From an uncultured Desulfuromusa sp. (GTDB lineage Bacteria; Desulfobacterota; Desulfuromonadia; Desulfuromonadales; Geopsychrobacteraceae), in NCBI RefSeq assembly GCF_963675815.1, contig NZ_OY776574.1, forward strand, positions 1,916,001-1,980,000: a stretch of 64,000 nucleotides of DNA. Reading direction: 5' to 3'. Position 1 is the first letter of the stretch, and each line of letters begins with the position of its first letter. Shown here one piece after another: positions 16,439 through 25,057 of this stretch. The notes beneath the pieces are model-generated. The model was not told the DNA's origin. It saw only the letters and a list, made by a program, of their open reading frames with translations, and did not search any database. A program made the position numbers and the translations under genes.

Positions 16439-17551
16439 CTACTGTTTTACAACATAGCGTGTAAATACAAGAGTTCCGACCCAGGCGCCGGGGAGTAGCC
16501 CCAGGGTAAACAAGATGCTTTGCAGGGAGAGTAACGGCAGCCCACCCAGCAGGTGCCAGATATTGCAGGCGGGGGACATCCGTGCCGCAAGCCCCATAAT
16601 AACTCCGCCGATGAAGGCAGACAGCAGTTGTCGCTGAGGAATGGCGAAGCGTATGCTGAATTTTCCCATGCTGATAGCAGAGAGACCCGAACCGATGACA
16701 ATTCCTGCAATCAGCGGAAATTGGACCAGTGCCAGACCATCCCAGGAGGGACCTGCTCCAGCCTTGAGGGTTTGGCCACTGAGAGGCAAGAAATATTCAA
16801 ATCCGCGTCCCTGAAAGTAACCGAGTGCAGCAACATGCTCAGGGATCAGTAGTTGTTCAAAGAATGCACCGGCTTTGGCATAACTGGTGGTAATTCCGAT
16901 GGGCATGCCAAGCAGAGCAAAAGACACCAGCCCGATGATTGCCAACAGCAGCGCTGCAGTTCTGGGTTGCAGATAACCTTTGATGCGGTTCGGTCGTAGC
17001 AGCATCCCTTGTGTTTGCCACCGATAAAGTAAAATTCCAGCGGCCGTCAGCAGGATTCCGATAACCAGCGTCGGTGGTAGCTTCAATAGTTGGGGCAGGG
17101 TGGCTGCATCACCCAGCCGGGTTGTGACCGTCAGTTGTTTCCAGAAGGGATGAAATTCTCCGTACAGAACACTACCGATTAGTAATCCACCCAAAGCACA
17201 TGCTGCGGGCAAGCTTCCGCTCCCAAGTTTGTACAAAGTCCCAACGACGCAGCCGCCGGCCAGAACCATACCGGTGCCGAATATGATTCCCCCGAAAAGA
17301 TTGGTCAGAGATGGTAAGCCGAAGAGAGATGAGGGGAGGTTATAGTTTAAAGTGCCAACAAGACGGGCCGCTTCAAAGAGCAACATACTGAAGGCAATGA
17401 GCAGAAACAGGCTGCGTAGCAATGGACTGTTACGAAATAAAAACAGGTCGCGAAACATACCGGCAATGCAGAAATCAGAACGATGCATAACAATTCCGCT
17501 AACCAGTCCGAGAAATGCTGAAAGCGCAATGATGATAGCCTGATCTTTCAT
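16439..17551 (-). CDS. YeeE/YedE (TsuA-type) sulfur-compound transporter
   Basis: This integral inner-membrane protein of 370 residues has about nine hydrophobic segments. Three Cys motifs expected of the YeeE/TsuA family are present: HRSDFCIAGMFRD near residue 27, AGGCVVGTLYKLG near 101, and MSPACNIWHLLGG near 329. In characterised homologues such cysteines relay thiosulfate across the membrane. Substrate here is inferred from the family and from the adjoining TusA-like gene; thiosulfate, sulfide-derived sulfur or a related anion are options. GAGGAGAA precedes the ATG. It is the first gene of the operon with the TusA-like carrier and the PAS-GGDEF-EAL enzyme. Confidence 0.88.
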   Translation of the reverse strand: MKDQAIIIALSAFLGLVSGIVMHRSDFCIAGMFRDLFLFRNSPLLRSLFLLIAFSMLLFEAARLVGTLNYNLPSSLFGLPSLTNLFGGIIFGTGMVLAGGCVVGTLYKLGSGSLPAACALGGLLIGSVLYGEFHPFWKQLTVTTRLGDAATLPQLLKLPPTLVIGILLTAAGILLYRWQTQGMLLRPNRIKGYLQPRTAALLLAIIGLVSFALLGMPIGITTSYAKAGAFFEQLLIPEHVAALGYFQGRGFEYFLPLSGQTLKAGAGPSWDGLALVQFPLIAGIVIGSGLSAISMGKFSIRFAIPQRQLLSAFIGGVIMGLAARMSPACNIWHLLGGLPLLSLQSILFTLGLLPGAWVGTLVFTRYVVKQ

Positions 17552-17743
17552 TTCTCCTCATTTTCAGTGGGCAATTTTTAGAAGTTGAGTAAAGATTCAA
17601 CAGTATAACATTGTTAATTTAAAATTAAAAACATTTTATTTTGCTGCTGATTTTTATCGGTCCATCTTACTCAAATTCGGATAACCCATCGGTTTGTTTC
17701 TTTGGGAGGTATATAAATGTCGGTGCGGATCAGAGGAGAAGGC

Positions 17744-17779
17744 AATAAAAAAGGGACCTGCAATTCATGCAGATCCCTT
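17744..17779 (-). terminator. Terminator of the initiator tRNA gene
   Basis: AAGGGATCTGCA and TGCAGGTCCCTT pair about a short loop (17751-17779). On the minus strand a run of six T follows (TTTTTTATTGCC). It lies about 10 bp after the tRNA CCA end. Confidence 0.85.
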
Positions 17780-17789
17780 TGAATTTTTT

Positions 17790-17866
<77 letters not shown>

Positions 17867-17879
17867 ACAACGGTTGCAG

Positions 17880-17908
17880 ACCATAACGGACTTAGAGGGT
17901 TAGGTCAA
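17880..17908 (-). promoter_or_regulatory. Sigma-70 promoter of tRNA-fMet
   Basis: On the minus strand TTGACC (17908-17903) and TATGGT (17885-17880) are 17 bases apart, and the tRNA begins about 14 bases further on. Confidence 0.7.
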
Positions 17909-18055
17909 CCTGTTTTTCTCTTTTTTTACATCCCCTTGTCTCAGCGTGGCCATTGGTGTAGTTTCCACCCTTATTTCCAAATGGCTCTATTGTAGAATCA
18001 TCAGTTGCCGGAGTGGAAAATCCTCAGACGAGTTAAACAGGTATTGGAACAACAG

Positions 18056-19111
18056 ATGCAGGAAACAATTGAGCTTGAGAAAGCTTTAGAACAACGTCGT
18101 AACGGGGCTTTGATAATCGATGTCAGAACACCGGCGGAGTTTGCCGAGTCGACAATTCCCGGTGCGATGAATGTTCCCATCTTCAGCAACGAAGAGCGGG
18201 TGCAGATTGGTACCCTGTTTAAACAGAAGGGGAAAATGGCTGCGCGCAAGCTTGGAGTTGAAATTGTCGCGCCTAAAATTCCTGCTTTGCTGGAGCGGAT
18301 TGAAGATTTCCGTTGCGGACATTCCGGGCCGGTCATTGTTTTTTGTTGGCGGGGGGGAATGCGTTCATTGGCGATGACGTCATTTATGAATCTTGCAGGG
18401 ATTCCTGCCCGTCAGCTTCTTGGGGGACATAAAGGGTTTCGTCGCAAGGTTCTTGATTTCTTTGAACAACAGGAGTGGCCGCCGATTTTTGTCCTGCGCG
18501 GGCTGACCGGAGTTGGGAAAACCAGGATATTGGATCGGCTGCAGCAAATGGATTATCCGGTTATTGATCTGGAAGGGTTGGCGAACCACCGTGGGAGTGC
18601 TTTTGGGGCCCTGGGTTTGGAACCACAACCCTCACAGAAACAGTTTGATGCGTTGTTGTGGGATCGTTTGAGCCAATTACAGGATAGCCCTTACCTGGTG
18701 ACAGAGGGAGAAAGTCTGCATATTGGCCGTTTGATGGTACCGAAATCATTTCATCAGGCGATGCAGATCCAGACCAGTGTCTGGATTAAAGCTTCGCTGG
18801 ATATCCGCACACGAATCATTCTTGAAGATTATCCTGCTCTTGATCAATTGCGAGAGCAGTTTGAACGGCCTATCAACGCCTTGAAGGAGCGTCTGGGGAA
18901 CAAGCTTGTCGGTGAGTTCCTGGAATTGTTAAATTCCGGGCAGTGGGATAAACTGGTGCGTGAACTGATGGTTCGCTACTATGATCCGCTCTATATGCAC
19001 ACCTTGCCTGAGAGAAGGATCGAAATTGAGCTGGATACAATGGCTTCTGTAACTGAAAAGGTTGCTGTTGCACTTGATAAACTTATTGAGGATAAGGATG
19101 ATTTATCATGA
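18056..19111 (+). CDS. mnmH: tRNA 2-selenouridine synthase (MnmH/SelU)
   Basis: This enzyme replaces sulfur by selenium, via a geranylated intermediate, at the wobble 2-thiouridine of Lys, Glu and Gln tRNAs, using selenophosphate. The N-terminal rhodanese domain begins LIIDVRTPAEFAES and carries the catalytic Cys in VIVFCWRGGMRS near residue 100. A P-loop domain follows with GLTGVGKTRI and then the family segment LEGLANHRGSAFG. The ATG at 18056 aligns with the usual MnmH start and gives about 351 residues; an in-frame TTG at 18005 is an alternative. The stop overlaps pepA by ATGA. The gene implies that the organism makes selenophosphate. The window also encodes two target tRNAs, Lys and Glu. 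Confidence 0.93.
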   Translation: MQETIELEKALEQRRNGALIIDVRTPAEFAESTIPGAMNVPIFSNEERVQIGTLFKQKGKMAARKLGVEIVAPKIPALLERIEDFRCGHSGPVIVFCWRGGMRSLAMTSFMNLAGIPARQLLGGHKGFRRKVLDFFEQQEWPPIFVLRGLTGVGKTRILDRLQQMDYPVIDLEGLANHRGSAFGALGLEPQPSQKQFDALLWDRLSQLQDSPYLVTEGESLHIGRLMVPKSFHQAMQIQTSVWIKASLDIRTRIILEDYPALDQLREQFERPINALKERLGNKLVGEFLELLNSGQWDKLVRELMVRYYDPLYMHTLPERRIEIELDTMASVTEKVAVALDKLIEDKDDLS

Positions 19112-20604
19112 AAATAACGGTTAAAAAAGGAAAGGCTCTGGAACAGAAAACAGCTTGTCTGGTTCTGGGAGTTTTTGAAGGAAAATATAAGGACGAAGCT
19201 TTGATAGGGCTTGATCAGCAGCTTGATGGGGTTTTGAGTCGTGCCACCAAAAGCAAGGAGTTCGTGGGTGGCAAGGGTTCGTTTCTCCTCTTGCATGGTG
19301 GCAAGCAGACGGTTGCTGAACGGATATTACTGGTTGGACTGGGAAAAGAATCAGCCTTTACGCTGCGTTCCCTGCGGCAAGTCAGTAGCAGCACAGCAAA
19401 GTTCCTGGCGGAGAAACAATTGGGATCCTTTGTTCTCGGTTTTCCGCAGGTGGAGATCAAAAAAACGGCTTTTGTGTCAAGGGTTGAGGCTATTACAGAA
19501 GGTGTTCTCTTGGCGGATTATCGCTACGATCGCTATTTACCTAAGAAACAGGCAGAAAAGTCGGCTGTCTTGGATCATGTCACTTTGCTGATCTCTGACA
19601 GCGAGAGTCCTGCAATAGCAAAAACAGCTGTTGCAACGGCGCAAGCGATTGGAGCCGGGGTCTGTTTTGCCCGCGATCTTGTCAATGCTCCCGGAAATCT
19701 GAAATCGCCGGAATACATGGCAATGCAGGCTGTTGCTATGGCTGAACAGGTGGGGATCACAGCAAAATTGTTAAACCGTCGGGAATTAGAGCGGCAAGGT
19801 TTTGGTGCCATGCTTGGTGTTGCTCAGGGGAGCGTGTACGAACCCTATCTGATTATTTTGGAATATCAGGGAGGAAACGCAGAGACGAAACCGGTTGCAC
19901 TGGTTGGTAAAGGAGTCACCTTTGATGCTGGAGGCATTTCTCTGAAACCGGCGGAAAAGATGGACGAGATGAAGATGGATATGGGCGGTGCGGCTGCAGT
20001 TCTCGGGACCATCATGACGGCTGCAAAAATGAAGTTGCCGATCAACCTGGTTGCCGTGGTTCCTGCCGTAGAGAATATGCCCTCCGGGACCGCAATTCGA
20101 CCTGGTGATATCCTCACTTCTTTGTCGGGTAAAACCATTGAAGTTCTGAATACCGATGCTGAAGGTCGACTTATTCTAGCTGATGCGCTGACTTATGTCG
20201 GACGTTATGAGCCCCGCGTTGTTATCGATGTTGCGACTTTGACAGGAGCGGTTATCGTGGGGCTTGGAAACTATGCTGCTGGTGTTTTAGGCAATCACAA
20301 TGGGCTGATCCAACACTTGATTAAAGCCGGAGAGGCCAGTGGTGAAAGACTCTGGCAGCTGCCACTCTGGGAAGAATACACGGAATTGATAAAAAGTGAT
20401 TTTGCCGACGTGAAAAATACCGGTGGTCGTGCGGCTGGAACCATTACCGCTGCAGCTTTTCTACAGGAGTTTGCTGATGACTACTGCTGGGCTCATCTCG
20501 ACATCGCCGGAATGGCTTGGGAAGGAAACGGCAGGGCCGGTCAACCTAAAGGAGGGACCGGTTTTGGTGTGCGGGTCCTGGTTGAATATCTGCGTGGAAT
20601 CTGA
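19108..20604 (+). CDS. pepA: Leucyl aminopeptidase (M17 family)
   Basis: This cytoplasmic two-metal aminopeptidase removes N-terminal residues from peptides, and PepA homologues can also bind DNA. The protein has 498 residues. The C-terminal catalytic half shows GKGVTFDAGGISLKP with metal- and substrate-binding Lys and Asp, KMDMGGAAAVLG, and the M17 signature NTDAEGRLILADAL with the metal-binding Asp and Glu and the catalytic Arg. The N-terminal regulatory domain is more variable. Its ATG overlaps the mnmH stop by four bases, and a strong terminator follows. Confidence 0.96.
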   Translation: MKITVKKGKALEQKTACLVLGVFEGKYKDEALIGLDQQLDGVLSRATKSKEFVGGKGSFLLLHGGKQTVAERILLVGLGKESAFTLRSLRQVSSSTAKFLAEKQLGSFVLGFPQVEIKKTAFVSRVEAITEGVLLADYRYDRYLPKKQAEKSAVLDHVTLLISDSESPAIAKTAVATAQAIGAGVCFARDLVNAPGNLKSPEYMAMQAVAMAEQVGITAKLLNRRELERQGFGAMLGVAQGSVYEPYLIILEYQGGNAETKPVALVGKGVTFDAGGISLKPAEKMDEMKMDMGGAAAVLGTIMTAAKMKLPINLVAVVPAVENMPSGTAIRPGDILTSLSGKTIEVLNTDAEGRLILADALTYVGRYEPRVVIDVATLTGAVIVGLGNYAAGVLGNHNGLIQHLIKAGEASGERLWQLPLWEEYTELIKSDFADVKNTGGRAAGTITAAAFLQEFADDYCWAHLDIAGMAWEGNGRAGQPKGGTGFGVRVLVEYLRGI

Positions 20605-20645
20605 GCGGGGCAATGCATTCGCAATCGGTCCCCGTGCCATTTGAT

Positions 20646-20679
20646 CGATTCCCCTTGTTACCTCAGTCAAGGGGAATCG
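20646..20679. terminator. Strong bidirectional terminator after pepA
   Basis: CGATTCCCCTTG (20646-20657) and CAAGGGGAATCG (20668-20679) form a perfect 12-bp stem with a ten-base loop. A run of seven T occurs about a dozen bases after it on the plus strand. It separates pepA from the convergent UPF0316 gene. Confidence 0.8.
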
Positions 20680-20682
20680 GAT

Positions 20683-21267
20683 CTATTTCCTTTTTTTAAA
20701 TGCAAACTGCGGCAACAGGGTGCGTTTAACCATGGGGGGAAGATAATTGCCGGTGACGTAGCGCATATCCTCGATGGTGTAGAATGCCTGCGGGTTGTAT
20801 TTTTTGATGATGGCAATAATCTTCGCCAGGTTCTTCCTTTTGACAACGCTGAAAATAACTTTCACCGGCCCGGTTTCCCCCTGAGCGTCAATACTGGTGA
20901 CGCCATATCCTGAATCCCAGAGTACGTGCACCAGTTCATTCGCTTCTTTCCGGGTTATAACCCGGATCAGCAAATTTCCCAGAGCAATCCTTTCTTCCAG
21001 CAGGATACCAACGTAATTTCCTGAAGCAAATCCAAGGGCAAAAGCAATATATGTTTGCCATGAGGTGAGGTTCTGCATGACTTGAGCTACAGCCAGAAGC
21101 CAGATGAGCGATTCAAAAAAACCAAGCAATGCAGCGAGTCCCTTCAACCCCTTGGCAACAAAAATAATCCGTAATGTGCCGATGGAGACATCCAGAATTC
21201 TGGCCAGAAAAACCAGGACAGGAAGGATGATGAGGGCATATGTTGTGCTATTGTTTAAGAAGTCCAT
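20683..21267 (-). CDS. UPF0316 / DUF2179 membrane protein
   Basis: The protein has about 194 residues with three hydrophobic N-terminal segments (about 8-95), including LARILDVSIGTLRIIFVAKG and ESLIWLLAVAQVMQNL, both typical of UPF0316. A cytoplasmic DUF2179 domain follows (about 105-180; VTSIDAQGETGPVKVIFSVV, YTIEDMRYVTG). DUF2179 domains resemble small-ligand-binding regulatory domains, but the molecular role of the family is not established. The start is uncertain: ATG at 21285 or 21267, neither with a strong ribosome site. It stands alone, convergent with pepA. Confidence 0.82.
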   Translation of the reverse strand: MDFLNNSTTYALIILPVLVFLARILDVSIGTLRIIFVAKGLKGLAALLGFFESLIWLLAVAQVMQNLTSWQTYIAFALGFASGNYVGILLEERIALGNLLIRVITRKEANELVHVLWDSGYGVTSIDAQGETGPVKVIFSVVKRKNLAKIIAIIKKYNPQAFYTIEDMRYVTGNYLPPMVKRTLLPQFAFKKRK

Positions 21268-21516
21268 TTTTTTTACTCGCTTCATGAAGACGTTGAAGTC
21301 ATTTCAGGGCGGATGGTTATAGGCTTCCACCCGTGAAAAAGACAAGTAAAATTTAACAGCATATGGTGCTGCGATCTCTTTAAAAATTAGCATACAAGTT
21401 ATTTTTAGATTCAGCAAAAATAAACAGTGCAAAAAAATCAAAAAGTCATATATAAGTCGCGAACAGAACCAAATCACAGATTTCATTGTTTTTTCAATAT
21501 TAAGGATAAGATTTAA

Positions 21517-21942
21517 ATGGATAAATTACTTGTCGGGTGGCGTGAGTGGGTTGCTCTTCCCGGGTTGAATATCAATAAGATTAAAGCGAAAATTGATACT
21601 GGCGCACGAACCTCCGCACTGCATGCTTTTTTTGTTGAACCCTTTGATGAGAATGGCCAAAAGATGGTTCGTTTTGGTGTCCACCCAGTTCAGAAAAGGC
21701 TTGATATCGAAATTATTTGTCAATGCCCGATTAAAGATTATCGGCAAGTCAGGGATTCCGGTGGGCATCAGGAGTTGCGTTACGTCATTGAAACTCCACT
21801 CAAATTGGGTGAACGTGTCTGGCCGGTTGAAATGACTCTGACCAACCGTGACAATATGAAATTCAGGATGTTGCTTGGCCGAACAGCCATGCGTGGAATG
21901 GCTGTTTTTTCCCGACCAGTCTTACTTGTTTGGAAGGCCTGA
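21517..21942 (+). CDS. Retropepsin-like protease (RimB / Zn_protease PF05618 type)
   Basis: This 141-residue cytoplasmic protein begins LLVGWREWVALPGLNINKIK and then has the aspartic-protease motif KIDTGARTSALH near residues 25-36. Later come ETPLKLGERVWPVEMTLTNR and LLGRTAMRG, the standard ending. Members are encoded beside RimK ligases, and in Pseudomonas RimB is proposed to trim poly-glutamate from ribosomal protein S6. AAGGATAAG lies before the ATG. It is 30 bp from rimK on the same strand, supporting a modification/removal pair. The database name 'ATP-dependent zinc protease' is not supported by the motif. Confidence 0.85.
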   Translation: MDKLLVGWREWVALPGLNINKIKAKIDTGARTSALHAFFVEPFDENGQKMVRFGVHPVQKRLDIEIICQCPIKDYRQVRDSGGHQELRYVIETPLKLGERVWPVEMTLTNRDNMKFRMLLGRTAMRGMAVFSRPVLLVWKA

Positions 21943-21972
21943 TTCAAAATTTGGAATGAAAGAGGGATCATT

Positions 21973-22878
21973 ATGAAAATTGCAATCTTATCTCGAAACC
22001 CCAATCTCTATTCAACGCGCCGTATGGTTGAGGCAGGAACGGAACTGGGGCACGAAGTGAAAGTCATTGATCCGCTCCGTTGTTACATGACCATTGCCAG
22101 CCAGCGGCCGACGATTCACTATAAAGGGGAAGAATTGTCCGGGTTTGATGCTCTCATTCCGCGGATAGGAGCTTCGATAACCTTTTACGGGACAGCTGTC
22201 GCTCGTCAGTTTGAGATGATGGGAGTTTATAATGTCAATGAATCCGTGGCTATCAGTCGCTCGCGCGACAAGTTGCGCAGTTTGCAGCTCCTGGCTCGTA
22301 AGGGAGTTGGCCTGCCGGTGACCGGTTTCGCCCATTCGACTCAATATACCAACGATTTGATTGATCAGGTTGGTGGGGCTCCACTGGTGATTAAACTTCT
22401 GGAAGGGACTCAGGGGATCGGTGTGGTTCTGGCGGAGACGAGAAAAGCCGGTGAAAGTGTCATTGAGGCATTTCGTGGTCTGGATGCAAATATTCTGGTT
22501 CAGGAGTTTATCAAGGAAGCTGATGGTGCCGATATCCGCTGTCTGGTGGTTGGCGATAAAGTTGTTGCGGCAATGAAACGCCAGGGAAAAGAAGGTGAAT
22601 TCCGATCAAATCTGCATCGTGGCGGCAATGCAAGCATTGCCCGTTTGACTCCTGAGGAACGTTTAACCGCAGCCCGTGCTGCAAAAATTATGGGCCTGAA
22701 TGTTGCCGGTGTAGATCTGTTGCGCTCCAATCATGGGCCGGTGGTGATGGAAGTCAACTCCTCTCCAGGGCTGGAAGGGATTGAAACAGCAACAGGAAAA
22801 GATGTCGCCGGAATGATTATCCGGTTTATCGAAAAGCAGGCAAAGCCTGGAAATACGCGGACTCGGGGGCGGGGATGA
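21973..22878 (+). CDS. rimK: RimK-type alpha-L-glutamate ligase
   Basis: This ATP-grasp enzyme of 301 residues adds glutamate residues, in known cases to the C-terminus of ribosomal protein S6. It shows the N-terminal pre-ATP-grasp domain (KIAILSRNPNLYSTRRMVEA), a glycine-rich loop (KLLEGTQGIGVVLAE), ADIRCLVVGDKVVAAMKR, the RimK-typical GEFRSNLHRGGNA, and the metal-binding end VMEVNSSPGLEGIE. The length is right for RimK. The stop overlaps the next gene by ATGA. In Pseudomonas RimK responds to cyclic-di-GMP; whether that holds here is unknown, although the window is rich in that signal. Confidence 0.93.
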   Translation: MKIAILSRNPNLYSTRRMVEAGTELGHEVKVIDPLRCYMTIASQRPTIHYKGEELSGFDALIPRIGASITFYGTAVARQFEMMGVYNVNESVAISRSRDKLRSLQLLARKGVGLPVTGFAHSTQYTNDLIDQVGGAPLVIKLLEGTQGIGVVLAETRKAGESVIEAFRGLDANILVQEFIKEADGADIRCLVVGDKVVAAMKRQGKEGEFRSNLHRGGNASIARLTPEERLTAARAAKIMGLNVAGVDLLRSNHGPVVMEVNSSPGLEGIETATGKDVAGMIIRFIEKQAKPGNTRTRGRG

Positions 22879-23906
22879 AACGCGCTATCCCCTTTGAATT
22901 TGGTGGCTTGACCATAAATCCCGGTGAGCGGGCGACCGTTGAATTGCCCATGGCGCGTCTGTATACCAGCAATGAAATGACTCTCCCGGTTCAGGTTGTT
23001 CATGGGCGTCGTCACGGACCTACACTTTTTGTCAGCGCAGCCGTACACGGTGATGAAATCAACGGCGTTGAAATTATACGCCGGTTGTTGGCCAGTCGGG
23101 CCATGAAAGATATGCGTGGAACGCTGTTGGCAATTCCCGTAGCCAACCCCTTCGGATTTATTCAGCGAGCTCGCTATCTGCCCGACCGCCGTGATCTTAA
23201 CCGTTCTTTTCCCGGATCGTTAAAAGGCTCATTGGCAGGCAGGATTGCCCACCTGTTTATGACAGAAATTGCCGGTCGCTGTGATTTTGGGATCGATCTG
23301 CATACGGGCTCCAATTTCCGCAGTAATTTACCTCAAATCCGTGCCTGTCTGGATGACCCGAAAACGATCGAACTGGCCTCGGCTTTTGGAGCTCCGATTG
23401 TTGTCCCTTCTGAATTGCGCGAGGGTTCCCTGCGGGAGGCGGTTGCTGCCCTTGGGAAACCTGTTCTGGTGTTTGAAGGGGGAGAAGCACTTTATTTTAA
23501 CGAGTCTGTCATCAAAACCGGTATGCAGGGTGTTATCAGGTTGATGCGTCATACGGGGATGCTGCCGGCAAGTAAAAGGGCGAAACACAGGGAATCCATC
23601 ATTACTAACAAAACCAGCTGGGTTCGGGCGGGCATGAGCGGAATCTTTTCCCGTAAGGTCCAGTTAGGTGATCTGGTGAAGAGAAGGAGTCTGCTCGGTA
23701 CGCTGAGCGACCCTCTTGGCGACGAGCAGGAAGATATTCATGCTCCCTATACCGGTGTGGTTATCGGTCAATTGAATATTCCGCTGGCTCACGAAGGAGA
23801 TGCTTTGATTCATTTAGCGAGGGTGCCTGACGCGGATGAAGCAGAAGAGGCTCTGGATGAGTATACGTCATCATTGACCGACGAGGATTTTGGCCTGGAG
23901 CGCTGA
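22875..23906 (+). CDS. Succinylglutamate desuccinylase/aspartoacylase-family amidohydrolase
   Basis: This 343-residue M14-like zinc hydrolase of the AstE/AspA family has the zinc motif HGDEINGVE near residues 60-68, RYLPDRRDLNRSFPGS with conserved Arg residues, a second zinc ligand in DFGIDLHTGS, and a Glu in LVFEGGEAL. The C-terminal barrel-like part (IHAPYTGVVIGQLNIPLAHEG) is usual. Family members remove acyl groups from N-acyl amino acids. The tight coupling to rimK (ATGA overlap) and the retropepsin gene suggests a substrate carrying a Glu-type amide, but this is inference. Confidence 0.85.
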   Translation: MKRAIPFEFGGLTINPGERATVELPMARLYTSNEMTLPVQVVHGRRHGPTLFVSAAVHGDEINGVEIIRRLLASRAMKDMRGTLLAIPVANPFGFIQRARYLPDRRDLNRSFPGSLKGSLAGRIAHLFMTEIAGRCDFGIDLHTGSNFRSNLPQIRACLDDPKTIELASAFGAPIVVPSELREGSLREAVAALGKPVLVFEGGEALYFNESVIKTGMQGVIRLMRHTGMLPASKRAKHRESIITNKTSWVRAGMSGIFSRKVQLGDLVKRRSLLGTLSDPLGDEQEDIHAPYTGVVIGQLNIPLAHEGDALIHLARVPDADEAEEALDEYTSSLTDEDFGLER

Positions 23907-23962
23907 TATCCTGTTGCTGAAGTTTTTCTTAGTCAGTAAATTCTAAAGAGGAATAATCTTCT

Positions 23963-25057
23963 ATGAAATTGTTTATTGACCCCCTGCAAACAGTCACTTC
24001 TCTGTTTCGAAGTCCCGCTAAAAAAATCGGTTTAGCTCCGGGTTCATTAATTCATGTCGGCGAGCAAAAGATGGAGCGTCCGGTCTTTTCGTATCTTGAC
24101 TATTCGGAAGACTTTTTCAGCAGTGAAATCGATGTCAGCCTGGATGCCTGTCTTCAGCTGAAGGAGCGTTCCAGTGTCAGTTGGATCAATCTGGACGGGG
24201 TCCATGACATTTCTCAGGTTGAAGCTTTTGGCCAGGCTTTTGATCTTCATCCATTGACGCTGGAAGATATTCTGAATACGACCCATCCGCCGAAATTTGA
24301 AGAGTTTGAGGACTCTGCTCTGATTATTCTGAAGATGTTCTTTTTTGATGAGCAGACCCATCAGATTCAGGCAGAGCAAATCAGTATGGTTCTGACCGCA
24401 GAAAATGTGTTGACCTTCCAGGAGCAGTCGGGCGACGTTTTTAACGAGGTCAGGTTACGGTTGGAGCGGAAAAGTGGTCGGATTCGCCAACGTGGGCCCG
24501 ATTATCTTGCCTACGCCCTTCTTGATTCAATCGTTGATAGTTATTTTCATGTTCTTGAAAAAATAGGTGAACGACTCGACTATCTGGAGACGGAATTGAT
24601 CAGTCGGCCAACCCAGGAATTGTTGCAACAGGTTCACCAGCTCAAAGGTCAACTGATTTATTTACGGAGAGGTATCTGGCCCCTGCGTGAATTGATCGGC
24701 AACCTGATGCATAGTGAATCACCACTCATTGCAGATTCTACGAGTATTTTTCTACGTGATCTTTACGATCATGGCCTGCAAGCTCTCGATACGGTAGAAA
24801 ACTTTCGCGATACGGCCTCTGGGTTGGTGGATTTATACGTTTCGAGTGTCAGCCAGCGAATGAATGAAGTGATGCAGATTCTGACGATTATGGCTTCGAT
24901 ATTTATTCCTCTGACGTTTATCGCCGGTATTTACGGAATGAATTTTGAACTGATGCCGGAGTTGAAATGGCGTTACGGTTATCCGCTGGCTTTGGGAGTT
25001 ATGGCGGTTTGTGGTGTTGGAATGCTCTGGTTTTTTAAGAGGAAAAAATGGTTTTAA
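23963..25057 (+). CDS. corA: Magnesium/cobalt transporter CorA
   Basis: This pentameric inner-membrane channel takes up Mg2+ (and Co2+ or Ni2+). The 364-residue protein has a large cytoplasmic N-terminal domain with DGVHDISQVEAFGQAFDLHPLTLEDILNT, a long stalk helix (about 250-295), and two C-terminal membrane helices separated by the signature YGMNFELMPEL. It ends with a basic tail (FKRKKWF). AAAGAGGAATAATC precedes the start. It overlaps the next gene by ten bases, so a CorA-MscS pair is translated together. Confidence 0.95.
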   Translation: MKLFIDPLQTVTSLFRSPAKKIGLAPGSLIHVGEQKMERPVFSYLDYSEDFFSSEIDVSLDACLQLKERSSVSWINLDGVHDISQVEAFGQAFDLHPLTLEDILNTTHPPKFEEFEDSALIILKMFFFDEQTHQIQAEQISMVLTAENVLTFQEQSGDVFNEVRLRLERKSGRIRQRGPDYLAYALLDSIVDSYFHVLEKIGERLDYLETELISRPTQELLQQVHQLKGQLIYLRRGIWPLRELIGNLMHSESPLIADSTSIFLRDLYDHGLQALDTVENFRDTASGLVDLYVSSVSQRMNEVMQILTIMASIFIPLTFIAGIYGMNFELMPELKWRYGYPLALGVMAVCGVGMLWFFKRKKWF

